Below, one piece after another: positions 34,301-43,153 of a stretch of 64,000 nucleotides of DNA; the stretch's first letter is position 1, and each line of letters opens with the position of its first letter. The translations under genes and the position numbers were made by a program. The notes under the pieces were generated by a model. It saw nothing but the letters and a program-made list of their open reading frames with translations. It was not told where the DNA came from and searched no databases. This stretch comes from Stigmatella aurantiaca DW4/3-1. Its GTDB lineage: Bacteria > Myxococcota > Myxococcia > Myxococcales > Myxococcaceae. Where the stretch lies: contig NC_014623.1 in assembly GCF_000165485.1 (NCBI RefSeq), positions 7,086,893 through 7,150,892 on the forward strand, in the 5' to 3' direction.

Positions 34301-35137
34301 CGCCGTCCCTGGCCCACCTCGCAGCCCGAGAGCGTGCACCTGGGCCGTTTCCCGGACGTGGAGGAGCGCCTCATCGATGAGGGGCTCTCCGCGGAGATGG
34401 GCGCGGTGCGCGAGTTGGTCTCCCTGGGCCTCAAGGTCCGCACGGACAACCGCCTCAAGGTGCGCCAGCCGCTGGCCCGCGCGGACGTCGTCCTCTCACG
34501 CCGGGAGCTTCAGGATCGCGTGGCCGTCTACCGCGAGCTCATCGCCGATGAGCTGAACGTCCACGAGGTGCGCTTCCTGGAGTCCGGCCAGGAGACGGAC
34601 GTGGTGCGCTACAAGGTCCGCCCCAACCTGCGCGCCATGGGCAGCCGCCTCGGCCCCAAGCTGGCCCCGGTGCGCAAGGCGTTCGACGCGGCCGACAGCC
34701 GGAGCCTCCAGCGCGAGCTGACGCTCCAGGGCAAGGTGGTGCTGGCCGTGGACGGCGAGCAGATGACCTTCCCCGCCGAGGAGTTGGAGGTGCTCGTGGA
34801 GGCCAACCCCGGCTACGCCGCCGCGGGCGCGGGCGTGGGTGTGGTGGTGCTCCACACCGAGCTGACCGAGGCGCTCGTGGACGAGGGCCTGGTGCGCGAG
34901 CTGCTCGCCCGGGTCCAGGCGGCGCGAAAGGACATGGCGCTCGGCTACACGGACCGCATCCGCCTGTGGGTGGATGGCGACGCGCGGGTGCGCAAAGTCA
35001 CGGAGGAGGGGCGCCCGCTCATCTCCCGCGAGACGCTCGCCTCGGAGCTGCACGTGGGCCCCGAGGGGTTCACCGGCCAGGAGGAGGAGTTCAACCTCAA
35101 CGGTCTGCCCGCGCGCCTGCGGGTGGAGCGCGCCTGA
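31397..35137 (+). CDS. ileS: isoleucine--tRNA ligase
   Basis: 1246 residues; charges tRNA-Ile. Class I signatures are 'PPTANGLPHNGH' (HIGH-type) near residue 55-65 and 'ESKSKGN' (KMSKS-type, Met replaced by Glu) near 661-667. The CP1 editing domain and the C-terminal anticodon-binding part ('ADELNVHEVRF', 'VRPNLRAMGSRLGPKL') fit the eukaryote-like IleS branch (IleS2), which is often mupirocin tolerant. Unusually, about 105 extra residues sit between the KMSKS loop and 'GADAFRWFFF' (~680-788). The ATG at 31397 is internal to the open frame but matches the family start. No T-box is evident upstream. Confidence 0.95.
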   Translation: MSQPPAPLFATVPNEIDFPADERRTLAFWKERRIFEQTLQGRDNAPAFIFYEGPPTANGLPHNGHVLTRVIKDLFPRYKTMRGFRVPRKAGWDTHGLPVEVEVEKELRIHGKAEIERYGVEPFTQRCIESVFRYTNEWERLTERIGFWVDLPDAYVTYHRTYVESVWWALSELYRKGLLYQGHKVVWWWPQGGTALSSGEVGMGYRTVDDPSAYVAFPLKDAPDTGLLIWTTTPWTLPSNMFAAVNPSVDYVTVDAGDRKLIIAAALREELIKKLKKDLPVLATQKGSALVGQRYTPPYDVYAQRVGNTELPLKGGGTDAPAWRVIGADFVTLSSGTGIVHIAPAFGEDDYNAFRQERTRFAQPDALELFCAIRPDGTFSEDFPHLTGRFVKDADKDIQRELKERGRLVLVEQYRHEYPFCWRADDDPLIQFARPAWYIRTTSVKDQAIANNRQVNWVPEHIKEGRFGDFLANNVDWALSRERYWGTPLPLWVHSETGEVEAISSLQALREKPGNNLAAVEAELKEFLTHKPGATSSEHLIVHKPWIDKVTFEKPGTPGRFVRVPEVVDVWFDSGCMPFAQWGYPHVAGSQEKFAQAFPADFISEAIDQTRGWFYSLLMIGTLIFDEETQRRQGLSPVQGFPLPYKTCIVLGHVSDKEGKKESKSKGNYTPPEIILDEVRMDFAVLDDKAAGVPGVAGEALIAREDLEGLDIQEGAKVQLFRPDAPGVAVTVTVKVHKKLKRRVVLLAKKELEALGVAPSARGADVMPVEVPRLAPAERVVLKDPASRAPGADAFRWFFFAASPTWSNTRHSLSNVRLLQKDFQVKLRNVYSFFTIYANIDGFSPATGNAGATEAPWRAIRQSTGWREPSQRTVLDRWILSEVQLALRDATRSLDAYQVYEAAQRLVSLVDALSNWYLRRSRERFWGPGLEQDKLDAYFTLYEALTTITALSAPFIPFFAEEMWGNLVRRPWPTSQPESVHLGRFPDVEERLIDEGLSAEMGAVRELVSLGLKVRTDNRLKVRQPLARADVVLSRRELQDRVAVYRELIADELNVHEVRFLESGQETDVVRYKVRPNLRAMGSRLGPKLAPVRKAFDAADSRSLQRELTLQGKVVLAVDGEQMTFPAEELEVLVEANPGYAAAGAGVGVVVLHTELTEALVDEGLVRELLARVQAARKDMALGYTDRIRLWVDGDARVRKVTEEGRPLISRETLASELHVGPEGFTGQEEEFNLNGLPARLRVERA

Positions 35138-35144
35138 GCCGGCC

Positions 35145-37055
35145 TCACGGCTGGTAGTGGAGGATGGAGCCGCCCGCACCCCCAATGCGCGGCTCCCTCC
35201 CCGCGCCCCACAGGGCGTTGAAGTGGCCTCCGTAGGGCACGGCCGCGCCCTTCCAGGTCTTCCCGTCGTAGTGGTACAGGTTGGTGAACTCCTTCGGGAG
35301 GTCCTGGATGATGTCCTGCCCTGATTCCAGCACGTAGATGTCCGAGGGCCCCGTGCCCCAGATGCCCGTGAGTTCACCCTTGGCGAAGGGCACCCAGGTC
35401 TCCCAGCGCTGGCCGTCGTAGTGCCGGACGTGCCCCTGGGCACCCACCACCCAGACATCGTCCGGCCCCGTGCCCCACACGTCCCGGAAGGCCTGCCGGG
35501 TGGGCTTCTCCAGGGGAACCACCGCCCAGGCCTTTCCGTCGTAACGCAGCAGGGTGCCCAGCTCGCCCACGGCCCAGACGTTCCGGGCATCCGTGCCCCA
35601 AACCTGGTTCAACGTCACCGTGGTGGGGCTCTCGTGGACGCCCCAGCTCTCGCCGTCATGGTGCAGGATGCGGCCGTTGTCTCCCACGGCCCAGATGTCC
35701 GCGGGGCCCGATCCCCAGATGCCACGGAGCGTCGCGCCTTCGGGGATCTGCCACCAGATGCGGGCCGACGTGCCATCGGAATGGACGATCGTCTCCCCCG
35801 CCCCCACCGCCCAGATGTCTCCCGGGCTCGCGCCCCAAACACTGTGCAGCGCCACCGGCGTTCCACTGAAGAGCACACTCCACTGGCCTTCGCTCCAGCG
35901 CAGCAGCATGCCGTCCTCGCCGCAGGCCCAGGCCTCCGCCGCGCTCACCTCATGTCCTCCCAGGACGGGCTTGCTGGCCCCCTCGCGCAAGGACACCCAG
36001 CCCGCGTCCGTCTTCCGCAGAATCTGTCCCGAGTCGCCCACCATCCAGAGCCCCGCCTCGCGCGAGCCCCACACGTGCGCGAGGTTCTCCTTCATCCCCA
36101 GCAAGCTGAGCATGGCGTTGCCTCCGTCGATGCGGAGGACCGCGCCGCCCGGGCCCGCCACCCAGGCTTCCTGAGCGCTCATCGCGGCGATGCTGGTGAA
36201 CTGCCGGTGCTCCTCGTGGACCACGTGCCACTGGCCCCCTTCGAACCGAAGCACGCGCCAGATCCCTTCCTCGACCTTCTCGTCCAGGGCCCACAACACC
36301 CCTTCCGCGCCGCTCAGGCTCCAGACGCGATCGCTGGCGAACCCCGGCTCGCCCACCCAGGCCTGGCCGTTCCAGCGCCACACGTTTCCTTCCGCGCTGA
36401 TGACCCAGACATCGTCCGGCGCGAAGCCCCAGATTCCCGTGTAGTAGTGCGGCAAGGTGTCCGGGGGCCTCGACCAATCCGCCCCGTTCCAGTGCAGCAA
36501 GGCCCCGCCGGAGCCCACGACCCAGATGTCCGCGGGACTGCTGCCCCAGACGGACAGCAGGAGTTGCGTGAGGCCCGTGCCCACCGCCTGCCACGCCTTC
36601 CCATTCCAGCGCACCACGGCGCCTTCGCGGCCCACCGCCCAGACATCCTCGGGCCCCGTCCCGAACAGGGCCAGCAGCGACTGGTCCGTGGCGGAGCGGT
36701 GAATCTTCCAGTTCAGGCCATCCCAATGGGTGGCCATTCCCGGAGCCCCTACGGCCCACACATCGTCCGGCCCCGAGGCCCAGACAGCCCGGTAGTAATG
36801 CGCATGGGGGGTCGGATTCTCCCAGCACCAGTGGTCATCCAGGCAACGGGTGGGCGAAAGGGCCGGGGGCTGCTGGACCTGCTGGCAGGTGGCACCGGGC
36901 TGGATGCACATCTGCGTCGCTTCGCAGCACGTCCACCCCTCGCCACAGGGGCAAGCCCGGTCATCCAGGGACAGCGGCGCCACGCAGGCGCCCAGAATCA
37001 GACCGGCCAACATGGCCAGGGAGACCTCGAGACGAGCGATCCAAGCAGGGTTCAA
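35145..37055 (-). CDS. propeller-type repeat lipoprotein
   Basis: 636 residues. Signal peptide with lipobox 'LILGAC' (Cys at ~24), a short Cys-rich stretch ('CPCGEGWTCC'), then 11-12 repeats of ~45 residues with the pattern VWGxxxxDVWAVGxxGxxxxWxGxxW, consistent with one or two beta-propellers. Such proteins are numerous in myxobacteria and are probably surface binding modules. The start is TTG at 37055, overlapping the caspase-like stop by 4 nt, with GGGAGG in front. It is the last gene of the sigma/anti-sigma/caspase operon. Confidence 0.8.
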   Translation of the reverse strand: MNPAWIARLEVSLAMLAGLILGACVAPLSLDDRACPCGEGWTCCEATQMCIQPGATCQQVQQPPALSPTRCLDDHWCWENPTPHAHYYRAVWASGPDDVWAVGAPGMATHWDGLNWKIHRSATDQSLLALFGTGPEDVWAVGREGAVVRWNGKAWQAVGTGLTQLLLSVWGSSPADIWVVGSGGALLHWNGADWSRPPDTLPHYYTGIWGFAPDDVWVISAEGNVWRWNGQAWVGEPGFASDRVWSLSGAEGVLWALDEKVEEGIWRVLRFEGGQWHVVHEEHRQFTSIAAMSAQEAWVAGPGGAVLRIDGGNAMLSLLGMKENLAHVWGSREAGLWMVGDSGQILRKTDAGWVSLREGASKPVLGGHEVSAAEAWACGEDGMLLRWSEGQWSVLFSGTPVALHSVWGASPGDIWAVGAGETIVHSDGTSARIWWQIPEGATLRGIWGSGPADIWAVGDNGRILHHDGESWGVHESPTTVTLNQVWGTDARNVWAVGELGTLLRYDGKAWAVVPLEKPTRQAFRDVWGTGPDDVWVVGAQGHVRHYDGQRWETWVPFAKGELTGIWGTGPSDIYVLESGQDIIQDLPKEFTNLYHYDGKTWKGAAVPYGGHFNALWGAGREPRIGGAGGSILHYQP

Positions 37056-38581
37056 AACCGGCCTCCCAGCTGCACCCCCGCGAGGTCTGGCCCCGCGACG
37101 GGGAAAGCCTCCGCCGGGGCCTCCGGCCACAAGAGCAGGCCCAGCCCTGCCCCCGCCGCGATGACCCCCGCCACATATAAGGTGGTGGAGCGATGGTTGA
37201 GCGTGCGAATCCGCTGGTTCTGGCCCATGGCCTCGGCATGAGGCAGCGAAGCGCTCTGGCCGGATTTCGCCTCCCGCGCGGACAGCGTCGTCCAGAGCCC
37301 ACCGCCCAGACTTGCACCGGCGAGCCCGAGCGCGCTCCACCCCGCCACCCGGCGCCAGGAGGACGGCTTGCGCGCCTCGGCTTCCAGGAGCACGGGGGCC
37401 TGGAAGTCGTACGCCTCGGCCACCTGCCGGTCATAGGGCAGCGAGAAGATGAGGCTGAATGCCTCGTGCTCCGCGCCACGATCGGCCGTCCGGGCCTGCT
37501 GCGGCGTGAGTGAGGCGAGCTTCACCACCTCCGGCATCGAGTCGATGCGGTACTCCTGGCCATCGGCCATGCGCCGCATGTAGAGCGGACCGGTTCCGAT
37601 GGGCCTCGCCAACCACGTCCGCTGGCCCGAGGCATTGTGGAAGTCGGCCAGCCGCACCCCCCGGCTGTCCTCGAGCCGCAGGTGCTGGGCCTCCCGTCCA
37701 TCCACCTCGATGCGGTGCTCCATGGCCTTGCCCAGCACCACCAGCCACTTCCCGTCCTTGGGCGGCCGGGCGTGGACCTGCGGGCGGAAACGCTCGTTGG
37801 GAATGGCCGCGTTGGCCTGCTCCACGAAGGCGGCGATCTCCCGGTAGCTCACCCGTCCATCGCCATCCGCGTCCGCCGCCCCGTAGAGCCCCGAGCGAAC
37901 CTCGTGGCTGAAGACACCCGACTGAAAGGCCTCCCACTCATGGCTGGCCCGCGCGCTGGAGGTCGACAGCAACAGCCCCACGCGCCCATCCTCCGAAAGC
38001 CGCGCCACCTCGCTGAAGCCCTTCAGCGGCCGGCGCTGGCCACCCGGGCCACGCCCATAGGCCAGGAAGTAGGAGGAGCACGCATCCACGATGAGGTGAA
38101 CCTGGTCTGCCTCCACCCGCTGGATGAGGCCCTCGGCCAAGTCCCCCCCCGTGAGCCGCCGGTCTTCCAGCGTCACGTAGCCCTGGCCATTGTGCACGCT
38201 GCCGTGGCCCGCATAGATGAAGTAGACGACGGTCCCCAGGTTGCGCGCGCGCGCCTGGGCCACATCGCGCGTGAGTTGGTCCACCAGCCGCTGCCACTCG
38301 CCCCAGCTCGGCACACTGGCTTCCGCCGCCGCCTGAGGGTGCAGGCGCTCCGTGTTCTGGTCCAGCCGGGCCAACAGGTACGTGCGCGCGCCGAGCAACC
38401 GGAAGAGGTCCAGGTACCGCGCGGCGTCGTCGTCCGCGTACCGCAGTGGCACCTCGTCCGCGTCCACGCTCCGGTTCACCCCGACGATGAACGCGAAGGT
38501 GGCCTGGGGACGTTCCTCCGCCAGCGCGGCGCCCGCGGCCAGCAGCACGGCAAGGCCCAGGGCCTTGCGCGGCAGCCTCAC
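37052..38581 (-). CDS. caspase-family (C14) protease with EF-hand and C-terminal membrane segments
   Basis: 509 residues. The signal peptide probably ends at 'GAALA'. The caspase-like domain (~25-275) has the dyad His126 ('YAGHGS') and Cys168 ('DACSS'), so it should be a cysteine protease exported from the cytoplasm. An EF-hand loop 'DADGDGRVSYRE' near 236-247 suggests Ca2+ control. Residues ~280-400 may be a second domain with no name. Two hydrophobic stretches (~425-445 and ~460-480) could anchor it. Both ends overlap neighbours by 4 nt (anti-sigma upstream, propeller lipoprotein downstream), so the operon is tightly coupled. Confidence 0.85.
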   Translation of the reverse strand: MRLPRKALGLAVLLAAGAALAEERPQATFAFIVGVNRSVDADEVPLRYADDDAARYLDLFRLLGARTYLLARLDQNTERLHPQAAAEASVPSWGEWQRLVDQLTRDVAQARARNLGTVVYFIYAGHGSVHNGQGYVTLEDRRLTGGDLAEGLIQRVEADQVHLIVDACSSYFLAYGRGPGGQRRPLKGFSEVARLSEDGRVGLLLSTSSARASHEWEAFQSGVFSHEVRSGLYGAADADGDGRVSYREIAAFVEQANAAIPNERFRPQVHARPPKDGKWLVVLGKAMEHRIEVDGREAQHLRLEDSRGVRLADFHNASGQRTWLARPIGTGPLYMRRMADGQEYRIDSMPEVVKLASLTPQQARTADRGAEHEAFSLIFSLPYDRQVAEAYDFQAPVLLEAEARKPSSWRRVAGWSALGLAGASLGGGLWTTLSAREAKSGQSASLPHAEAMGQNQRIRTLNHRSTTLYVAGVIAAGAGLGLLLWPEAPAEAFPVAGPDLAGVQLGGRF

Positions 38582-39345
38582 GGCTCCACCTGCATGGGAA
38601 AGGAGGTGTGCTCCGCCCCCGGTAGGGGCAACGGCGCCGACGGGTCACGCCCCTCCATCAGGGCCTCGGCCTGCTTCACCGAGAGCCGCTCGTCGGACAG
38701 AACCCCATGGAGCACCAACCGTTTCCCGTCGAAGGTGTGGGAGATGGCTTCGGGCAGTTCGTGCAGGGCCGTCCCCTCGAAGGCCTTCACCGCCAGCGGA
38801 TTCGTCTCGGGATCGGGCCAGCTCGGGTGGAACCAGTACACGTGGCGGTGCTCGTCCACGCCGTACACGAGGAGCCACTTCCGGGCGCGCGGGTTCTGGT
38901 AGGCAAAGGCCAGCTCATCCCCCTGGCGAATCGTCGTTCCGACGGCCTCGGCGGCCATCCCCGGCCGGACCCGGTAAACGCGCAGGGCCTCGGATGAAGG
39001 TGCGGCGGCGCCCCCGCGCGCGGTGAACCCCTCGGCGTTCGCGAAGGGATCGGGCCGGGTCGTCATCACGCCAAGCACGAGCAGCGCCACCACGCCCAGC
39101 ACCGCGGCCCCCTGCGCCACCGGGATGGGCGGGCGAACCAGTCCCAGGCCCTGCCCCAAACGGTCCTGGGCGTTCCCCGCGGCCTTCGGGTCCAGGCGCC
39201 GCAGCAGCAGGTGGCGCTCATAGATGGACTTGCACGAGTTGCAGGCGGGCAGGTGCTCGCGCAGCGAGTGCTCTTCCCGGGGCTTCAGCCGGCGGGAGAA
39301 GTGGTCATCAACATGCCCGCGCATGGGGCAGGTCCCGGTATTCAT
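38578..39345 (-). CDS. membrane anti-sigma factor (zf-HC2) with DUF4384-like outer domain
   Basis: 255 residues. The N-terminal zinc-finger anti-sigma domain has 'HSLREHLPACNSC' (HxxxCxxC pattern). A membrane helix follows (~78-98, 'GAAVLGVVALLVLGVM'), then a periplasmic domain with 'YRVRPGMAAEAVG' and 'KWLLVYGVDEHRHVYWFHP' resembling DUF4384. It should hold the sigma factor encoded just upstream and release it on an envelope signal. The ATG at 39345 overlaps the sigma stop by 4 nt. Confidence 0.82.
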   Translation of the reverse strand: MNTGTCPMRGHVDDHFSRRLKPREEHSLREHLPACNSCKSIYERHLLLRRLDPKAAGNAQDRLGQGLGLVRPPIPVAQGAAVLGVVALLVLGVMTTRPDPFANAEGFTARGGAAAPSSEALRVYRVRPGMAAEAVGTTIRQGDELAFAYQNPRARKWLLVYGVDEHRHVYWFHPSWPDPETNPLAVKAFEGTALHELPEAISHTFDGKRLVLHGVLSDERLSVKQAEALMEGRDPSAPLPLPGAEHTSFPMQVEP

Positions 39346-39938
39346 GGTGTATCCCCTTCGCGCAGGAGGAAACGCTTGAGCAGCGCGCGAATGCGCATCT
39401 CTTGGTAGGCCAGCGTGGTCCGGTGGATGCCCAGCTCCCGGGCCGCATCCCGTTGGGGCAGTTGCCGCAGGAAGCGGGCCTCGAAGACGCCATGCCACTT
39501 GGCGGGCAAACACTCGCGCTGGAAACGCTCGACGAGCATCCGCGCATCGCTCTGCTCGGAGAACTCCCGGCCCTCGGTGGCTTCCTGTCCTCCGAGCCCA
39601 CCCGACTGTTCCAGGGCGCCTTGCTCACGCTGCTGGCGCCGCACGTAATCGAGCGCCAGGTGGTAGGCCACGGTGGCCATCCAGGCCTTGAGGGAGCCGC
39701 CCCGGAAGCTGCGGCGCAACTCCTCGCGGGAAATCAATCGATAGAAGACCTCGTGAATGACGGTCTCCTGATCGGCTCCCTGCAGCACGCGGCCCACGGC
39801 GCGCTGCACCGTGGGGTAGAGTTCCCGGTAGCACCGCTCCAGGGCGGGGCGGTGCCCTTCGTGGAACTCGGCCAGCCAGAGCTCCTCGCGTTCCGCGCCG
39901 AGGCCGGAATAGAGCGCATTTTCGGTTTCCACCCGCAC
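39342..39938 (-). CDS. ECF-type RNA polymerase sigma factor
   Basis: 198 residues. Region 2 (~30-100: 'YPTVQRAVGRVL', 'WMATVAYHLALDYVRR') and region 4 (~140-190: 'LPQRDAARELGIHRTTLAYQEMRIRALL') are both present and no other domain is fused. It directs RNA polymerase to stress promoters under control of the adjacent anti-sigma factor. No ATG suits; GTG at 39938 with GGGGAGG ~6 nt upstream is preferred among three nearby GTGs. First gene of a four-gene operon in which every junction overlaps by 4 nt. Confidence 0.85.
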   Translation of the reverse strand: MRVETENALYSGLGAEREELWLAEFHEGHRPALERCYRELYPTVQRAVGRVLQGADQETVIHEVFYRLISREELRRSFRGGSLKAWMATVAYHLALDYVRRQQREQGALEQSGGLGGQEATEGREFSEQSDARMLVERFQRECLPAKWHGVFEARFLRQLPQRDAARELGIHRTTLAYQEMRIRALLKRFLLREGDTP

Positions 39939-40148
39939 GCCCACGCCTCCCCTGTTGCTTGCAAGGTGGGATTTAGGGGCTCCGATCCGCACGGCAACCC
40001 CACCCCCGCGTCGTCTCGCGCGGGAGGTGTTCAGCGGCGGACGGCGAGCCGTTGGCACAAAAACTCAAAAAAAGATTCGTCCAGGTTTCCCTACCCGAGC
40101 GCTTCACCCATGAACGCCAAGAAGGGCGACCACGGTGAGGGGACATCG

Positions 40149-41879
40149 GTGAAAACGGCGGCGGTGAGTGTGGTGGGGGACGGGCGGGACGGGCGGGAGC
40201 AGGAGGGGATGATCTTCTGGATCGCGCTGGTGGGAACGGTGCTGCTGATGGCCTTGAGCACCGGCTGTGGGCAGGAGGAGGCCGTGGGAGAGCCGGCGCC
40301 GGATCCGAAGAGCGGCGTGTTCACGTTCCCGGCGTTGCAGACGGACGTGCCGCTCTATGAGCTGAGCATCCCGCTGGAGACGATGGCGAAGTTCGAGGCC
40401 AATCCCTACGAGGATGAGCACCCGGCCACCTTCGTCTTCGAGGGAAAGCGCTACTCGGTGGGGGTGCGGCTGCGCGGCTCCAGCTCGCGATTCTTCCCCA
40501 AGAAGAGCTGGCGCATCGAGTTCCCCAAGGGCACGGCGTTCGATGGGCGGCGCAAACACAACCTGGTCGCGGAGTTCCAGGACCGGACGATGATGGCGGA
40601 GAAGCTCGCCTTTGACTCGATGCTCGCCATGGGACTGCCCGCGCCCGTGACGAAATACGTGCGGCTGTCCATCAACGGCCAGTACCAGGGCGTCTTCCTG
40701 GACATCGAACGTGTGGACAACAGCTTCGCCGAGGCCCACGGCTTCGAGGATCCGGATCCCACCATCTACCGGTGCGGCGCCAAGGACTGCGAGATGAAGC
40801 TGTGGCGCACGGACTACCAGCAGGACTGGCAGAAGGAGACGAACGAGGAGAAGGAGCCGGGCAAGGACGACATCCGCACGCTGATGAACGTCATCAACCG
40901 CGCGCCCGAGCCGGACTTCGCGTGGATGCTGGGCGAGAACATCGAGTTGGAGCACTACCTGCGCACCATGGCCGCCGAGGTGCTCATCTCCAACAACATC
41001 TCGGAGGACTCGCAGAGCTACTTCATCCACGACCGGGTGACGCACAAGTGGACCTACGTGGCGTGGGACCTGAACAACGCCGATGCACGCTGGTGGCCCA
41101 CGTATGGCCTGGGAATGAAGCCGGTGGTGGACCACCCGCTGTTCCCCTTCAGCCTCGCGGACCAGTGGGTGGAGAAGATGTACCTGAAGCGCAACACGCG
41201 GCCGGACTTCCTGCCCACCTTCTCCAACCTCAACACCCGCATTCTCTACAACCCCGAGCTGCGGGAGCGGTTGTTCGCCGTCGTGGAGAAGAGCCTCACC
41301 GAGCTGTTCGATCCCGCCGTCATCGAGCCCCGGCTGGATGCGATGCACCAGCTCATCGCGCCGCACATGGAGGCAGACCCGTACCTGCGGCTCAACGACG
41401 TGGGCCAGCCGGATCCGGACGGGCTGGCGAAGTTCCACGAGGGGCTGCCCTTCCTCAAGGCCTACGCCCAGCAGCGGACCGCCTTCGTGCGCCGGGAGCT
41501 GGAGCGCTTCCGCACCACACCGGCCACCTCCTTCCGGCTCAACGCGGTGAACCCCAGCGAGGGCTGGGTGGAGCTGCACAACCCCACCGCGCAGACGCTC
41601 TCCACGGAGGGGCTCGTCCTGTCCGCGGACCTGCGGCGCACGATTCCGGCGCTGCGCCAGCCTGGCACCAGCACCGTGCTGCCCGAGCGCCGGATTCCCC
41701 CCCAGGGCACGGTGCGCTTCACCCGCGAGGAGCTGGGCTTCACCCTGCCCCTCGATGGCGAGCTGGGGCTATTCGATGGGGTCTCGGTGGTGGGGGTGAA
41801 GGACGTCCTCTTCTACACGGCCCTGCCCTCGGACGGCACCTACGTCCGCGGAGAGGGCGCCCGCTGGGAGATCCGCTGA
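40149..41879 (+). CDS. CotH-kinase-family lipoprotein with C-terminal lamin-tail-like domain
   Basis: About 576 residues. Hydrophobic segment and lipobox 'ALSTGC'. The CotH domain follows (~75-430): 'VGVRLRGSSSRFFPKKSWRIEF', 'NLVAEFQDRTMMAEKLAFD', 'YVRLSINGQYQGVFLDIERVD' and 'TYVAWDLNNADARW' (Asp/Asn metal and ATP site). CotH proteins phosphorylate spore-coat proteins in Bacillus. The last ~110 residues look like a lamin-tail beta-sandwich ('NPSEGWVELHNPTAQ'). The start is uncertain: GTG at 40149 has GAGGGGA upstream; ATGs at 40110 and 40209 are alternatives. Outer-surface kinase activity is inferred. Confidence 0.85.
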   Translation: MKTAAVSVVGDGRDGREQEGMIFWIALVGTVLLMALSTGCGQEEAVGEPAPDPKSGVFTFPALQTDVPLYELSIPLETMAKFEANPYEDEHPATFVFEGKRYSVGVRLRGSSSRFFPKKSWRIEFPKGTAFDGRRKHNLVAEFQDRTMMAEKLAFDSMLAMGLPAPVTKYVRLSINGQYQGVFLDIERVDNSFAEAHGFEDPDPTIYRCGAKDCEMKLWRTDYQQDWQKETNEEKEPGKDDIRTLMNVINRAPEPDFAWMLGENIELEHYLRTMAAEVLISNNISEDSQSYFIHDRVTHKWTYVAWDLNNADARWWPTYGLGMKPVVDHPLFPFSLADQWVEKMYLKRNTRPDFLPTFSNLNTRILYNPELRERLFAVVEKSLTELFDPAVIEPRLDAMHQLIAPHMEADPYLRLNDVGQPDPDGLAKFHEGLPFLKAYAQQRTAFVRRELERFRTTPATSFRLNAVNPSEGWVELHNPTAQTLSTEGLVLSADLRRTIPALRQPGTSTVLPERRIPPQGTVRFTREELGFTLPLDGELGLFDGVSVVGVKDVLFYTALPSDGTYVRGEGARWEIR

Positions 41880-41888
41880 AGGCCAGGA

Positions 41889-42500
41889 TCAGGCCCCCGA
41901 GCGCAGGACCTTGAGGGCCTCGCGGAACAGGGCCTGGAAGGCCGCCTCGGGGCCGAGCCGCTCTCCGGCCAGCTCCGCGGCCTTCTCCGCCTGCGGCGCC
42001 TTGTAGCCCAGGTTCAGCAACGCCGAGACGAGGTCTGCCTTCGGACCCGCCGGCACACTGACCGAGGAGGCCCCCTTCGCCACGGCCTCCAGGTGAAGCT
42101 CTTTCACCTTCTCCCGGAGCTCCAGCACCAGCCGCTCGGCCGTCTTCTTCCCCACGCCGTGAATCTTGGTGAGCCGGGCAATCTCTCCCTTGCCGAGCGC
42201 CACCGCCAGCTCCGCCACCTCCATGCCCGACAGCACCATGAGCGCCAGGCGCGGGCCCACGTGGGACACGGAGGTGAGCAGAAGGAACATCTCCTCCTCC
42301 GCCTTCGAGAGGAAGCCGAACAGCTCGAAGGCATCCTCGCGCACCACCGTGCGGACACGCACGTGGACGGGCTGCCCCTCCGCGGGAAGCTTGCCCAGCG
42401 TCAGCGTGGAGAAGGCGACACGGTAGCCCACCCCCGCGACGTCGATGATGGCCTCCTCCAGGTCCTTCTCCGCGACGGTTCCTCGCAGTGCCGCGATCAT
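41889..42500 (-). CDS. ruvA: Holliday junction branch migration protein RuvA
   Basis: 203 residues, normal length. N-terminal OB domain ('MIAALRGTVAEKD'), acidic pin, two helix-hairpin-helix motifs ('SHVGPRLALMVLSGM' and 'LTKIHGVGKKTAERLVLELR') and a C-terminal UBA-like domain ('SALLNLGYKAPQAEKA') that contacts RuvB. It binds four-way junctions as a tetramer and recruits RuvB. The ATG overlaps ruvC by 4 nt. ruvB is not in the window. The order yebC-ruvC-ruvA is common in bacteria. Confidence 0.97.
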   Translation of the reverse strand: MIAALRGTVAEKDLEEAIIDVAGVGYRVAFSTLTLGKLPAEGQPVHVRVRTVVREDAFELFGFLSKAEEEMFLLLTSVSHVGPRLALMVLSGMEVAELAVALGKGEIARLTKIHGVGKKTAERLVLELREKVKELHLEAVAKGASSVSVPAGPKADLVSALLNLGYKAPQAEKAAELAGERLGPEAAFQALFREALKVLRSGA

Positions 42501-43081
42501 CGTGCCTCCGGGCGCCGGTAGGACGGGCTGAGCCGATCGGCGAGCAGCGAGGCCGCGCCCTTCCGGCGCTTGGCGCTGGAGCTTGCCGGGGCGAGCCCCG
42601 CCACCCGCCCCTGGTTGAGGTGGCAGAGCGCCACCGCGAGGGCATCGCTGGCGTCCGCCCGTTCGATGGCCTCGAGCTTCAGCAGGGAGCAGACCATGCG
42701 CGCGATGGACTCCTTGCCACTGGCGCCTCCGGCCCCCACGGAGCGCTTCACCCGGGCCGGGGCATACTCATGCACGGACAGTCCTGCTTGCGCCGCCGCC
42801 AGCAGCGCCACCCCTCGGGCATGACCCAGCACCAGGGCGCTGCGCGCGTTGCGGAAGGTGAAGACACCTTCCACCGCCACCGACTCGGGCCGGTATTTCT
42901 TCAGCATGGCGGTCAGCTCCACGTGCAGCACCATCAGGCGCTGATGGAGCGGGGCCTCGGGATCAACCTTGATGACCCCATGCCCCAGGTGCACGAGCTG
43001 GCCCCGCCGCTCCTCCACGACGCCATAGCCCATGAATCGGCTGCCAGGATCGACCCCCAAGACACGCAAGTGGCTCTCCAT
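42497..43081 (-). CDS. ruvC: Holliday junction resolvase RuvC
   Basis: 194 residues. RNase H fold with acidic catalytic residues at 'LGVDPGSR' (first Asp), 'VAVEGVF' (Glu) and the C-terminal 'ASDALAVALCH' (Asp pair). It cuts Holliday junctions symmetrically. The last ~20 residues are a basic tail longer than usual. It overlaps ruvA by 4 nt and lies 72 bp after yebC. Confidence 0.97.
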   Translation of the reverse strand: MESHLRVLGVDPGSRFMGYGVVEERRGQLVHLGHGVIKVDPEAPLHQRLMVLHVELTAMLKKYRPESVAVEGVFTFRNARSALVLGHARGVALLAAAQAGLSVHEYAPARVKRSVGAGGASGKESIARMVCSLLKLEAIERADASDALAVALCHLNQGRVAGLAPASSSAKRRKGAASLLADRLSPSYRRPEAR

Positions 43082-43153
43082 CGGAACAACGAAACGGGTG
43101 TTCAGCCCTTGTAACGCGCGAGCGGGCCCACTGTCGATTCCCCAGCCAGCGGA

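Noticed and set aside
31310-34339. A 1009-codon open frame on the minus strand
   Set aside because: Antisense shadow of ileS; long only because GC-rich codons rarely give stops on the other strand.
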